A DNA stretch of 64,000 bases from Phycisphaerales bacterium. GTDB lineage: Bacteria; Planctomycetota; Phycisphaerae; UBA1845; UTPLA1. Made by a program: the position numbers and the translations under genes. The stretch covers positions 1 to 64,000 of the forward strand of contig JAKSDK010001362.1 in the NCBI GenBank assembly GCA_022360095.1, read 5' to 3'. The notes below the pieces were generated by a model. The model ran no database searches and was not told where the DNA came from. It saw only the letters and a list, made by a program, of their open reading frames with translations. Below, one piece after another: positions 1 through 8,700 of this stretch. How positions within the stretch are numbered: the stretch's first letter is position 1; each line of letters opens with the position of its first letter.

Positions 1-124
1 CGAGCGAACTGAATCGGGCGTCGGTGCTGGCGTCCGAGAATTGCGGAATCACGACCGCGGCAAGGATGCCCAGGATGACCACCACGATCAACAACTCGAC
101 CAGTGTGAAAGCCTTCAGTTTCAT
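1..124 (-). CDS. Type IV pilin-like / type II secretion pseudopilin, N-terminal part
   Basis: Only the first 41 codons lie in the window; the gene runs off the left edge. The reverse strand from 124 reads MKLKAFTLVELLIVVVILG and continues as a hydrophobic helix, then a polar segment (FSDASTDARF). This is the class III prepilin signature: a short basic leader, the F-T-L-V-E-L motif with the conserved Glu at mature position 5, and a single transmembrane helix. A prepilin peptidase would cleave before the Phe. A strong Shine-Dalgarno (GGAGG) precedes the ATG. Planctomycete genomes carry many such pseudopilin-like proteins (often with a DUF1559 body), so whether this one forms a pilus, a secretion pseudopilus or is simply membrane-anchored cannot be told from the fragment. 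Confidence 0.85.
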   Translation of the reverse strand, partial: MKLKAFTLVELLIVVVILGILAAVVIPQFSDASTDARFSSL

Positions 125-332
125 GTCCCTAAACCTCCGGAAGTCTCTAAGTCTGCAAGTTCCATCGCTCAGATTGAGGCTACTGCCACCTATCGGATTC
201 GTATGTTGCGTCCTTTAAGAACTGAGGGCCTTACTTATGAAGCCGAACGATATTTCTCCGCACGTCAAATAAAAACGCCACTGGTGCGAACTTCCGAACG
301 ACTGCTCGTTAAACAGCCGATAGTCGTTTCGT

Positions 333-1877
333 ATGGAACCTGTAAGAAGATCATGGTGGAATTGCGCGACCGGCGTCTTTGTCGTTTTTTGGCTGGGTTT
401 GCTTTGGGCCGGGCAAAGTAAAATGCTCCGTGATCCGGGCACGCTATGGCATACGGTGGTCGGCGAACGAATCATTCAAACCGGAGCGTTTATCCGGACC
501 GACTCATTCAGTTTCATGCAAAAGGGCGAAGCGTGGATTGCCCAACAGTGGCTGGGTGAATGCGCCATGGCCGTGGTTCATCGAATCGCGGGACTTGACG
601 GCCTGGTTCTGACATCGGCCGTGCTTCTGGCGGGTATTTTCGCGTTTCTGGCCGGTCGCTTTTCGCGTTCGGGGCTCCAATGGCCGGCCACGATGCTGTT
701 GTTGCTCATGGTCGCCGGTGCGAGCAGCTACCATTTCATTCCACGACCGCACCTGATCACGATCCTGCTTTTGGCCTGGCTGGTCGCAACGCTTTGCGAT
801 GTCGAGGCGGGGCGAGCATCGGCCAGGCGACTCTTCCTGTTGCCTCCGATATTCGTACTTTGGACCAATGTGCACGGCGGCGCTCTGGGCGGCGTCGCGA
901 CCGCTTTCATCGTCTTGATGATCTGGTTGCTGCGTCCGGTCCGTATGCTCAGAGTCGAAACAGATCCCAAACGGTCAGCCTCTCCGCTCGTTACGGCGGC
1001 GGTGCTTTCACTTTCGTTCGTCGCCGTTCTGATTAATCCCTACGGGCCCTCACTGCCTCGGGTATGGCTGAGCTTGATGAACTCCGACCTCCTTCCAAAA
1101 CTCATTATCGAACACGCACCACTGGACCCGTTAAGCATCGAAGGGTTGATGATCCTGGCCGTAGCCGCGGTGTACCTCGGCCTGCTGTTTGCATCCCGGC
1201 GAGACGGCCTTCGCGCGACCTGGTTTGTCCCGCTCATCTGGTTGTTTCTGGCGTTCTCCCGTGTTCGACACGGCCCCTTGTTTGCGATCACGGCCGCGGT
1301 GGCCGTGGCCGACATGCTGCACATGAAGAATGTAAGATGGAGAGCGAACAAGTCGACTTTCGCATCCTTTCTTTCTCCATTGCCGATCCGACATCCACAT
1401 TCGTTTCGTCCGGCGGTTATTCCGGCAATGTTCGTGCTCACCGCTTTGGCGCTACAGGCCGCCGGTATTCGGTGTCCGCTCATCGGCGCCGGCTGGTGTC
1501 GACTCGATTCGACGTATTGGCCGATCGAGGCGACGAACGCCTTACGCCGTCACATGACAGAGTATCCAGAAGACCGTCGTGTCTTCAACGACATGCGTTT
1601 CGGCGGTTACTTGATCTATCATGTTGCTGATGCCGAAGTTTACATTGATGACCGTTGCGAGCTTTATCGGGAGGCCGGGCTCCGGCGTTATGTCGAGCTT
1701 CGCAGGACCCCCCATTTGATGAAGGGCCTTGCAGACTATGAGGACGTTCATTGGGCGCTTGTCCAAACCCGTTCGCCGATGGCAGAATATCTGAGTCATA
1801 GCCCTGATTGGGTTGAATTACATCGGGACGGTACGGCCTCACTCTTTCACCGACGACGAAACGGACTTAAATCCTGA
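333..1877 (+). CDS. Polytopic membrane protein, GT-C-like, function unknown
   Basis: A 514-residue protein with about ten hydrophobic segments across residues 10-410, followed by a soluble C-terminal region of about 120 residues. Near the N-terminus there is a D-P-G-x-L-W-H stretch followed by T-D-S-F-S-F and W-I-A-Q-Q-W-L-G-E. This layout (first TM helix, then a large loop with Asp and Trp motifs) recalls GT-C fold glycosyltransferases, and similar proteins are common in Planctomycetota. The C-terminal part contains F-G-G-Y-L-I-Y and Y-I-D-D-R-C-E. No catalytic site can be named with certainty. The ATG at 333 has no clear ribosome binding site, but a later start would remove the first membrane helix. 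It is followed after 74 bases by the flippase-like gene and may be co-transcribed with it. A lipid-linked sugar transferase is one possibility, by inference only. Confidence 0.6.
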   Translation: MEPVRRSWWNCATGVFVVFWLGLLWAGQSKMLRDPGTLWHTVVGERIIQTGAFIRTDSFSFMQKGEAWIAQQWLGECAMAVVHRIAGLDGLVLTSAVLLAGIFAFLAGRFSRSGLQWPATMLLLLMVAGASSYHFIPRPHLITILLLAWLVATLCDVEAGRASARRLFLLPPIFVLWTNVHGGALGGVATAFIVLMIWLLRPVRMLRVETDPKRSASPLVTAAVLSLSFVAVLINPYGPSLPRVWLSLMNSDLLPKLIIEHAPLDPLSIEGLMILAVAAVYLGLLFASRRDGLRATWFVPLIWLFLAFSRVRHGPLFAITAAVAVADMLHMKNVRWRANKSTFASFLSPLPIRHPHSFRPAVIPAMFVLTALALQAAGIRCPLIGAGWCRLDSTYWPIEATNALRRHMTEYPEDRRVFNDMRFGGYLIYHVADAEVYIDDRCELYREAGLRRYVELRRTPHLMKGLADYEDVHWALVQTRSPMAEYLSHSPDWVELHRDGTASLFHRRRNGLKS

Positions 1878-1951
1878 GGCGAGGCAGCAAGGGGACCATT
1901 TGCCATTCATGATTCGCCGTTCTATCCTACCGCCGGACGCCAGGAGCGCTC

Positions 1952-3238
1952 GTGAACAAGTCAGCGAAAAAGTGGATTTCGAGACTGGTCAAATTCGCCG
2001 TTTGCGCCGGCGCACTGTGGTATCTCAGCACCAAGGTCTCTCTGGACGATTACGTTCGCCTCGCCGAATCACCTGAGACGAAATATAGGCTCGTTTCCCA
2101 ATCCGAGGAGACGCTGCGGATTCGTGATGTCGATGGTGGACATGTGAGGGAAGTTTCGCGTCATGCCGTCGCGAAGCAGGAGCAGCTCAAGAAGGACCAG
2201 CGGCCCATCGAACTCGGTTTGAAGACGATCGTCCGCACAACAAACTGGTCGTGGACGGGATGGGCGCTGCTCTCGTTCGGACCGGTCACTTTCATCCTGT
2301 CGTGGCGACTTCGTTTGCTGCTGGCGACGCAGGGCATTCAAATCAGCTACGTGCATACTCTGCTGCTCACCTTTGCGGGCAATTTCTTTAATTTCGCGAT
2401 GCCCGGGACGACCGGCGGTGATCTTTACAAGGCCTACCATATCGCCAAGCGCACGCACAAACGGACGGAAGGCGTTACGGTCGTGATTCTCGATCGTGCG
2501 ATCGGCCTGATCAGCTTTCTGTTGATCGCCGTTGTGGCCATCGGTGTCGCGGGGGTCACGGGCACCACGATCATCGGCACCTATGGAACATGGGTCGGAT
2601 TAACGATGGTCGCATTGATGGTCGGAGGCATGCTGTTTTTTTCCAACCGTGTTCGGCGGTGGATTCGATACGACGCCTGGCTGGGCAAGCTGCCGTTCGC
2701 CGACAAGCTCAAACGTATTGATGAGACGGCGTTCAGCTTTCGTTATCATCGGCCTCAGGCGTTGATTTCGCTGGGTGTCACGCTGCTCAGCCATTGCTTC
2801 ATCGTGACGTGCATTTATTTCCTGGCGCGCGGGTTCGGAATTCATCCGAATCTCGGTCGCGGTGCGAATGAGCTGTACATGGCCTGTACAATCTCGACGG
2901 CCGTGGGATTTCTCTTCGCGGCAGTCCCCATCAGCGTCCAGGGGTTCGGTCTGCTGGAAGCGGTCTTTTTCAAAGTGATGGTCGAAGGCCAATGGTCGAA
3001 TGCTTCGCAAATGCTCGCGCTGACGCTCGGGGCCAGACTGGTTCAGATCGTATGGTCGCTTCCGGGTCTGCTGGTCCCCTGGCTTGGTATGGAGCGGCCG
3101 TCCGGCGTTTCGGATCGTGCACCGTTGGGTTCGAACGAGGTATCCGGCGCCGACATGCAGATGACATCCCTAAAACCGTCTCAACCACGACTGAGCGTGC
3201 CGAAACATCGGACGTTTGCCGCGTCGGAGAGCGACTGA
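1952..3238 (+). CDS. Flippase-like membrane protein, lysylphosphatidylglycerol synthase TM family (UPF0104/YbhN)
   Basis: A 428-residue integral membrane protein. The diagnostic stretch is G-N-F-F-N-F-A-M-P-G-T-T-G-G-D (residues about 142-156) followed by K-A-Y-H-I-A and V-I-L-D-R-A-I-G-L, the conserved core of the LPG_synthase_TM / AglD-like family (PF03706). Family members are thought to move lipids or lipid-linked intermediates across the inner membrane; the catalytic C-terminal domain of true MprF is absent, so aminoacyl transfer is not expected. Between TM1 and TM2 (residues about 38-85) there is a polar insertion rich in charged residues. The start is GTG at 1952, with CAGGAG five bases upstream. 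The C-terminal 50 residues are polar and probably disordered. The upstream membrane protein suggests a joint role in envelope lipid or glycan handling. Confidence 0.8.
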   Translation: MNKSAKKWISRLVKFAVCAGALWYLSTKVSLDDYVRLAESPETKYRLVSQSEETLRIRDVDGGHVREVSRHAVAKQEQLKKDQRPIELGLKTIVRTTNWSWTGWALLSFGPVTFILSWRLRLLLATQGIQISYVHTLLLTFAGNFFNFAMPGTTGGDLYKAYHIAKRTHKRTEGVTVVILDRAIGLISFLLIAVVAIGVAGVTGTTIIGTYGTWVGLTMVALMVGGMLFFSNRVRRWIRYDAWLGKLPFADKLKRIDETAFSFRYHRPQALISLGVTLLSHCFIVTCIYFLARGFGIHPNLGRGANELYMACTISTAVGFLFAAVPISVQGFGLLEAVFFKVMVEGQWSNASQMLALTLGARLVQIVWSLPGLLVPWLGMERPSGVSDRAPLGSNEVSGADMQMTSLKPSQPRLSVPKHRTFAASESD

Positions 3239-3261
3239 ATCGGACAAACGATTGATTCGCG

Positions 3262-3317
3262 TTTGAGATCTCAAATTTGAAATCTCAGAATTGAGATCTC
3301 AGAATTGAGATCACTCA
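3262..3317. repeat. Four tandem 14-bp palindromic units between convergent genes
   Basis: Four consecutive 14-base units are visible: TTTGAGATCTCAAA, TTTGAAATCTCAGA, ATTGAGATCTCAGA and ATTGAGATCACTCA. Each unit is centred on GAGATCTC or a variant and is itself close to a palindrome. The array fills the gap between two converging genes and its last unit enters the 3' end of the reverse-strand gene. It may act as a bidirectional terminator or as a protein-binding array; it has no T-tract. Confidence 0.75.
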
Positions 3318-5191
3318 CGTCGAGGCCGACGACATCGCATCTTCATACAGGTGATACCGAAGAGCGTGAGCGACATCGTCGCGACACTCATCGGCGCACA
3401 CGGGCCGAACAGGAGAAAGAGAAGGAAGTTGAGAGGATTCGGGGCGGGTTCTTCGCAATCGTCCGGCACGCCGTTGCCATTGGTATCGATCCCGTCGTCG
3501 AAACCCGGGCAGACGTCATCGCTATCGCAGACGCCGTCGCCGTCCGTATCGTTCGGATTGTCCAACGGACACGCATCACAACCGTCAGCGACGCCGTCAC
3601 CGTCACTATCGACGTTATCGTCAGCACCGGCGCAAACATCGTCGACGTCGCACACGCCGTCGCCGTCCGTGTCGTCAGGATTATCCTGCGGGCACGCGTC
3701 ACAGTCGTCCGGCCGACCGTCACCGTCGGCATCGGCATTGTCATCAAATCCGGCACAGGCGTCGTCCGAGTCGCAAACGCCGTCGTTGTCCGAGTCGTCC
3801 GGATCATCCTGCGGACAGACATCGCAGCCGTCGGGCCTGCCGTCCCCATCGGAGTCCATGGCGTCATCGAAACCGGGGCAAATGTCGTCGGTATCGCAGA
3901 CGCCGTCGTTGTCGGCATCGAGGGGAATGAACGCAGGCCCTAAGGCCTCAGCCGCCAGATGCGTCGGCGTTCCGGCTTTGAAATGGCCGATGGTCAAGTC
4001 TGCATCCGTCACCGGCGGCGCATTGGTTTCAAAATGGAAATTGTAGAGTGTTCCCCATCGGAGGGGATTTGTGGTCGTCGACCAACACACAAGGTTATAC
4101 GTTTCGTCATTCGAGAGGCTGAGCATCGGGGTGATGCTTTCATTCCAGTCGCTGTTATCAATCGGTACTCCGCCCGGCGCATTCATGGATTCATCATGAT
4201 GTGGAACGGCATGAAAGCCCATGTCGCGCACGTTTGCGCCGCACGGAACCGGTACGCAAAACGATCCGACTTGTCGATCCATGTCGATGTTCAAGAGGGC
4301 GTATTCATATCGCCAATAGCCGTCGTTGAGGTCGGTGGCCTTGCCCGCGAGTACACAGCGGCCGTCGGGCGAGCTGAATTCGACCGGCGGCACTTCCTGT
4401 GCGAAGGTGGTTTGGGTTGCCCCTGCCCACGCGTCGATTGCAAAGCCGATGTTCGGCGGATCCGATCGTAAAGTCATGTTGAAGGTCCAGGTGCCTCCCG
4501 GTGTGCCGATGGGTGTCACCTTTTTCCATCCGGCGCTGTTCATCACGTCGATGTCATCCAACATGACGTAGTAGCTTTCGACATAATAATCCGCGCCTGG
4601 ATTCATGTCAGGATCGAGGTCGTTGTCATGAACCTGCAGGCGGTGGGAGATGGCGTCATGGTTCTGCTCGATCGGATCAAAGTGCGACCCCGTGAACGAC
4701 CAGTCGCCGGTCCAGGGGTTGACTTCGTATCGCGGGCCGAGTCCATCCGGATTGGCGTTCAGTCCTGCGCTGTAGGTATCCGTGCAGCCTACGCCGAGCC
4801 ACTTGAATGCCAGGTGGCCGGGCTCCAGATCCTGGCAGCCGATTGAGCATTGGTCATTGTTCAGGGCAGCGAACCCGTGCTTGACCCACGATTGACCGAT
4901 TTGCTCGAAGCGATCGTCTTTGAGTCGATACAGGTTCATCACGATGAAGGGGTGCTCCGGATCGGGCGCGATGAACCATTGCAGGTCTTCGTCTCCGATG
5001 TTCAACGACGTGGTTGCGACGGCAAGGCCGACGACGTCTCCGACTCTGCCGAACTGGCGGAGGCCGAACAATTCACAGAATGTCATATCTCCGCCGTTGT
5101 TGCGCGTCACGGCGTTTTCATCCGCGATCGCCGGGTGAAAAGACAGCACTCCAAGAACCGTCCATGAGATGAGCGTGTTTGGTCGTATCAA
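3311..5191 (-). CDS. Secreted thrombospondin type 3 repeat protein with C-terminal membrane/sorting segment
   Basis: A 626-residue protein with an N-terminal signal peptide (hydrophobic residues about 8-22, ending near A-I-A-D). Residues 35-430 form an unrecognised extracellular region with several Cys and Trp residues. Residues about 430-580 are a run of thrombospondin type 3 calcium-binding repeats, with D-x-D-x-D-G-x-x-D units spaced by C-P or C-A-G. The end of the protein has a hydrophobic stretch, a G-P-C-A-P motif, a second hydrophobic helix and a basic tail (R-C-R-R-P-R-R-E). That organisation resembles PEP-CTERM-like sorting signals and recurs in the VWA protein at 5754-9692. The start appears to be TTG at 5191: no in-frame ATG precedes the signal peptide. 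It is probably displayed on the cell surface; the ligand is unknown. Confidence 0.75.
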   Translation of the reverse strand: MIRPNTLISWTVLGVLSFHPAIADENAVTRNNGGDMTFCELFGLRQFGRVGDVVGLAVATTSLNIGDEDLQWFIAPDPEHPFIVMNLYRLKDDRFEQIGQSWVKHGFAALNNDQCSIGCQDLEPGHLAFKWLGVGCTDTYSAGLNANPDGLGPRYEVNPWTGDWSFTGSHFDPIEQNHDAISHRLQVHDNDLDPDMNPGADYYVESYYVMLDDIDVMNSAGWKKVTPIGTPGGTWTFNMTLRSDPPNIGFAIDAWAGATQTTFAQEVPPVEFSSPDGRCVLAGKATDLNDGYWRYEYALLNIDMDRQVGSFCVPVPCGANVRDMGFHAVPHHDESMNAPGGVPIDNSDWNESITPMLSLSNDETYNLVCWSTTTNPLRWGTLYNFHFETNAPPVTDADLTIGHFKAGTPTHLAAEALGPAFIPLDADNDGVCDTDDICPGFDDAMDSDGDGRPDGCDVCPQDDPDDSDNDGVCDSDDACAGFDDNADADGDGRPDDCDACPQDNPDDTDGDGVCDVDDVCAGADDNVDSDGDGVADGCDACPLDNPNDTDGDGVCDSDDVCPGFDDGIDTNGNGVPDDCEEPAPNPLNFLLFLLFGPCAPMSVATMSLTLFGITCMKMRCRRPRRE

Positions 5192-5753
5192 GGTTTCGAA
5201 TCCCCGCGAACTTTGTTCGATGACTCTGAAAGAAAGGCCACAATCAGATTAAGAAAATAGTATGCCTTTCGCATTCTCACGACAAGCCGCGGGTCGAGAT
5301 TGGGTTTACGTTTCGGGCTGAAGAAGTCGCTTGAAAAAGGGCGCGGTCCGATACGACCTTGCGCGAAACGGCTCCTGAAATGAGACGTGATCGAGTCGTC
5401 TTTTTGGGGCACGACGTTTTTGGGGCACGGTAAATTATCGGAACGTTTTCTTCGAAAAAAGTGCCGAAACAGGCTTGCAGCAGGTCCTATATGCCACATA
5501 ATAGGACCTCGGTTTGAAGGCCACGTCACTTGTTCGAGGGGTGGCGAGACGAGTTTCCTTTTCTTAGCTCTATGGGGAGCGATTGAAGCAAGGGCTTCGG
5601 GTTAATACTAAGACATATGTCGAAATCACATGGAGGTGACGTTCGTGAGTCTGAATTTCTCTTAGTGTCTTTTTTCAAGGCGCATCGGGCGCTCAATTTT
5701 TGAACGTGAATTATCTGAACGGGACTATAAGGAATGAAAGGAGGAGGACACAA
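5192..5753. other. Intergenic region upstream of the VWA protein; short repeats and a hairpin
   Basis: This 562-base gap separates two divergent genes for surface proteins and holds no convincing gene. It carries a near-duplicate of TTTTTGGGGCACG (5401-5413 and 5417-5429), a perfect 9-bp stem hairpin (annotated separately), and at its right end the ribosome binding site AAAGGAGGAGG for the next gene. Promoters for both genes should lie here, but no clear -35/-10 pair stands out. Confidence 0.5.
5482..5509. promoter_or_regulatory. Perfect inverted repeat, candidate operator or leader hairpin
   Basis: AGGTCCTAT and ATAGGACCT form a perfect 9-bp stem around a 10-base loop. It sits about 245 bases upstream of the VWA surface-protein start, in a long divergent spacer. 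There is no T-tract, so an operator or leader structure is more likely than a terminator. The function is unproven. Confidence 0.45.
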
Positions 5754-8700
5754 ATGTCTTCTAACAAGATGAGTGTATTAATTGGGGCGGCCCTATGTAT
5801 GGCCGGACTGGTGTGGCCAGACGCGGCCCACGCGCAGCGTGACCCGGTCAGCGCGACGCTGGACGGTGGTGATCCGTGGACGCCGACCAGCGGCGACACG
5901 GGAAACCGCGACAGTGACAACGGCGAAGCCTTGACGATCTGCCCGGGCGGAACGATTTCCGTCGAGTTCGAAGTGTTCGTCGAGTCGGAATGGCGGACGA
6001 CGAGCTATCGGTTCTCGGGGCAGTCTTCCAGGTGCGTCGATACCCTTAACGCTTCCAACGGCACGTTTACCCGGTCGTTCGAGATTACGGCGCCCGAGGA
6101 ACCCGGGACGTACAGTCTCAGGCTGCGTGCCCATCGTTTTTCAAATTGTGGGGACGATGGCTCCGGTGTGTTCGATTTGATTGACGCCGTCACCGTGACG
6201 CCGCTGGACGGCGAGCCCCCCGTTGCGGTTTGTCAGGATATCGAACTCTGTCTGGATAAAGACGGATGTGCCTATCTCACGCCGAACCAGATTGTCGGTG
6301 AAGGATCGGGCGACCGATGCGGCGAGATCACGGCCGTGTCCGCGCTCAGGAAAGACGGGGTGGAGCCCGGCGACAAGTTTACGTGCGCCGACCTCGCACC
6401 GCCCTGTGGTTCCAACGAAGTCGAGGGTGAACCGGCCCTGTGCACCGGTCCGAGTCAGGTGCAAGTCGAGCTGATGATTCAGGACGAGGCCGGCAACATT
6501 TCGTTGTGCAATGCGTGTGTCACCGTGGTGGACTGCCTCGCTCCGCTCGTCGCCTGTCCGGATCTTTGCTTTGATACGGACGCAGGCGAGTGCTACAGCA
6601 TCCAGACCATTCCCGTCCCCACGGCGGCGATGATCATCGACAACTGCACCGAGTATGACGATCTCCTGATCGAGCACCGCATCTACTGCGGTGACGAGGA
6701 GCTTCGAGACTGGCGGGAAGGTCCCGTCACGAACGACGGCAATAATGGCGGCTATCAGTTCAACGGCGGTGACACTCGCATCGAGTGGCGCGTAACGGAC
6801 TGCAGCGGCAACCGCTCTGAAATCTGCAAGCAGGTCATCAGCGTCCGCGACACGGAAGCCCCGACCCTCATTTGCCCGACGGGCGACGAGACAGGCGATG
6901 AAGGCATCCAGCGGTTCGTGGTTGAGATCGGCTCGGACGACTGCTCGGCCTACGTCAACATCCCTTATCCGGAATACTCGGACAACTGTTGCATCCAGTC
7001 CGTGACTCACGAGATCGAGGCGCCCCCGTGCCTGCCGTTCGATTTCCTCAAGACTCCTTATGACACCAACTGCTTCGATCAGGACGGTGGTTGTGAGAAT
7101 GATTATTGCTGGAACAAGGTCTGCGAATGTGACCCGTTCTGCTGCTCGGAAAGCTGGGACGAATACTGTGCCGGCGACGGTTACATGGGCAGCGGCTGCG
7201 GCGCGGCGCGCCTTTGCGGCCTGAAGTGCTTCGACGATGAGCCGGTTTGTGACGGAAACGCCTCGGGCCTGTACCCGCTCGGCACGACCGTCGTCACGTT
7301 CAAGGCCCAGGACTGCGTCGATCGAGAGATCGTTCTGTGCCTCGATGTGTCGTCGAGCATCGACGAAGGTGAACTCGAAACGGAAGTCAACGGTCTGAAG
7401 GCATGCCTCAAAGAGGACCTGCTGGATGAGCGAGGACGGCAGCGCGTGGCCATCGTTGTATACGGTGCGACGGCAGCCACGATTCTCGATCTGACGGACC
7501 TCACGCCAAGCAGTCTTCAGAACGTTATCAACCCGGCCTTGATGGACCTGATCGACGAACGGCCCGTCAGCGGCGCTGCGACCAACATCGGCGCGGGTCT
7601 TCAAATGTCTCGTGACATCCTGACAGGCGACCAGTCCAAGACGAGCAACGACACGATCCTGCTGGTCGGTGACGGCGGCGCCAACGTCGGTCTCACGGGC
7701 GAAGACCTCCTTGAGCTTTGTGAGGATATCGGCGAAGACGATGAGGACGACTGTGGCGACATCATCATCTGTGCCATTGCCGTGTCACCAGAGAGCGAAG
7801 AGGACTCCGACGAGCTTCGAGACTGTGCCGAAGCGACCGATGGACCTTTTGCCGAAGCGGAGAGCTACGAGGACTTCCTGCCGGTGTGCAGGCGGTGCTT
7901 CGACGTCATCACGGCGTCCGGCGGCAATTGCAGCTTCTGCAGCATCGAGGTGGTCGTCCGGAAGCTGGACGACAACCCGTTCCCGATCATCAAGTGTGCC
8001 GTCGATGTCTGCGTCGAAGCCGATCTCGGATGCATGCCGACAGGCGGACCGCGTGGTGTACCGTATGAGGAGAGCGGCCAGTGCTGCTACGCCTACATCG
8101 ATTTCGATGACGACGACGAAGAAGACAACGATGATGTGCCGCTCAACCCGGCCTCGATCGATTTCTGCACTCCGGATGAGTGTCTGGTGATCACGCACAC
8201 CACGATCGGCCCGAACGGTGAGCCGGGGCCCTTCTCGGACACGAACGGCAACCGCTGCTTCGATGGCGGCCATTGCTGGGACTTCAACGAGAACGGCATT
8301 GGCGACATGCCCGGCGGACCGGGAACCGGTGAAGACCGCAACGGCGACGGCGTGGTCAATGATGACGACTGCTTCGATGATGAAGGTGAGTTCGTCGGAC
8401 AAGACACGGGTGCGTGCGACGACGACGCAACCGGCTACTATCCGGTCGGCACGACCATCATCACCTGGACGGTCACCAACACCGTGACCGGCGCCAAGTC
8501 CACGTGTGAGCAGAAGATCACCGTGCTGGATACGCAGGAACCTTCACTGTTCTGCAGCGGCAACGGCAAGATCTTCGTCACGACGAGCGAAGATGATCCG
8601 GGTTGCGGCAGCATCTGCCGTGACGACATCCTGGCTCAGATCATGGAGCTGGAAGGACGCGGTCTGGATCTCTTCGATCGTGCCGACAACTGTGCGAAGG

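Noticed and set aside
3450-3920. Periodic DNA that could be mistaken for a CRISPR or satellite array
   Set aside because: The periodicity comes from Asp-rich thrombospondin type 3 repeats in a coding frame; unit lengths vary and the protein reading is continuous.
6141-7604. A 487-codon reverse-strand open frame inside the VWA gene, and another at 8544-9701
   Set aside because: Both have Val/Ala/Arg-rich composition without domains and lie opposite a clear forward gene with signal peptide and VWA motifs.
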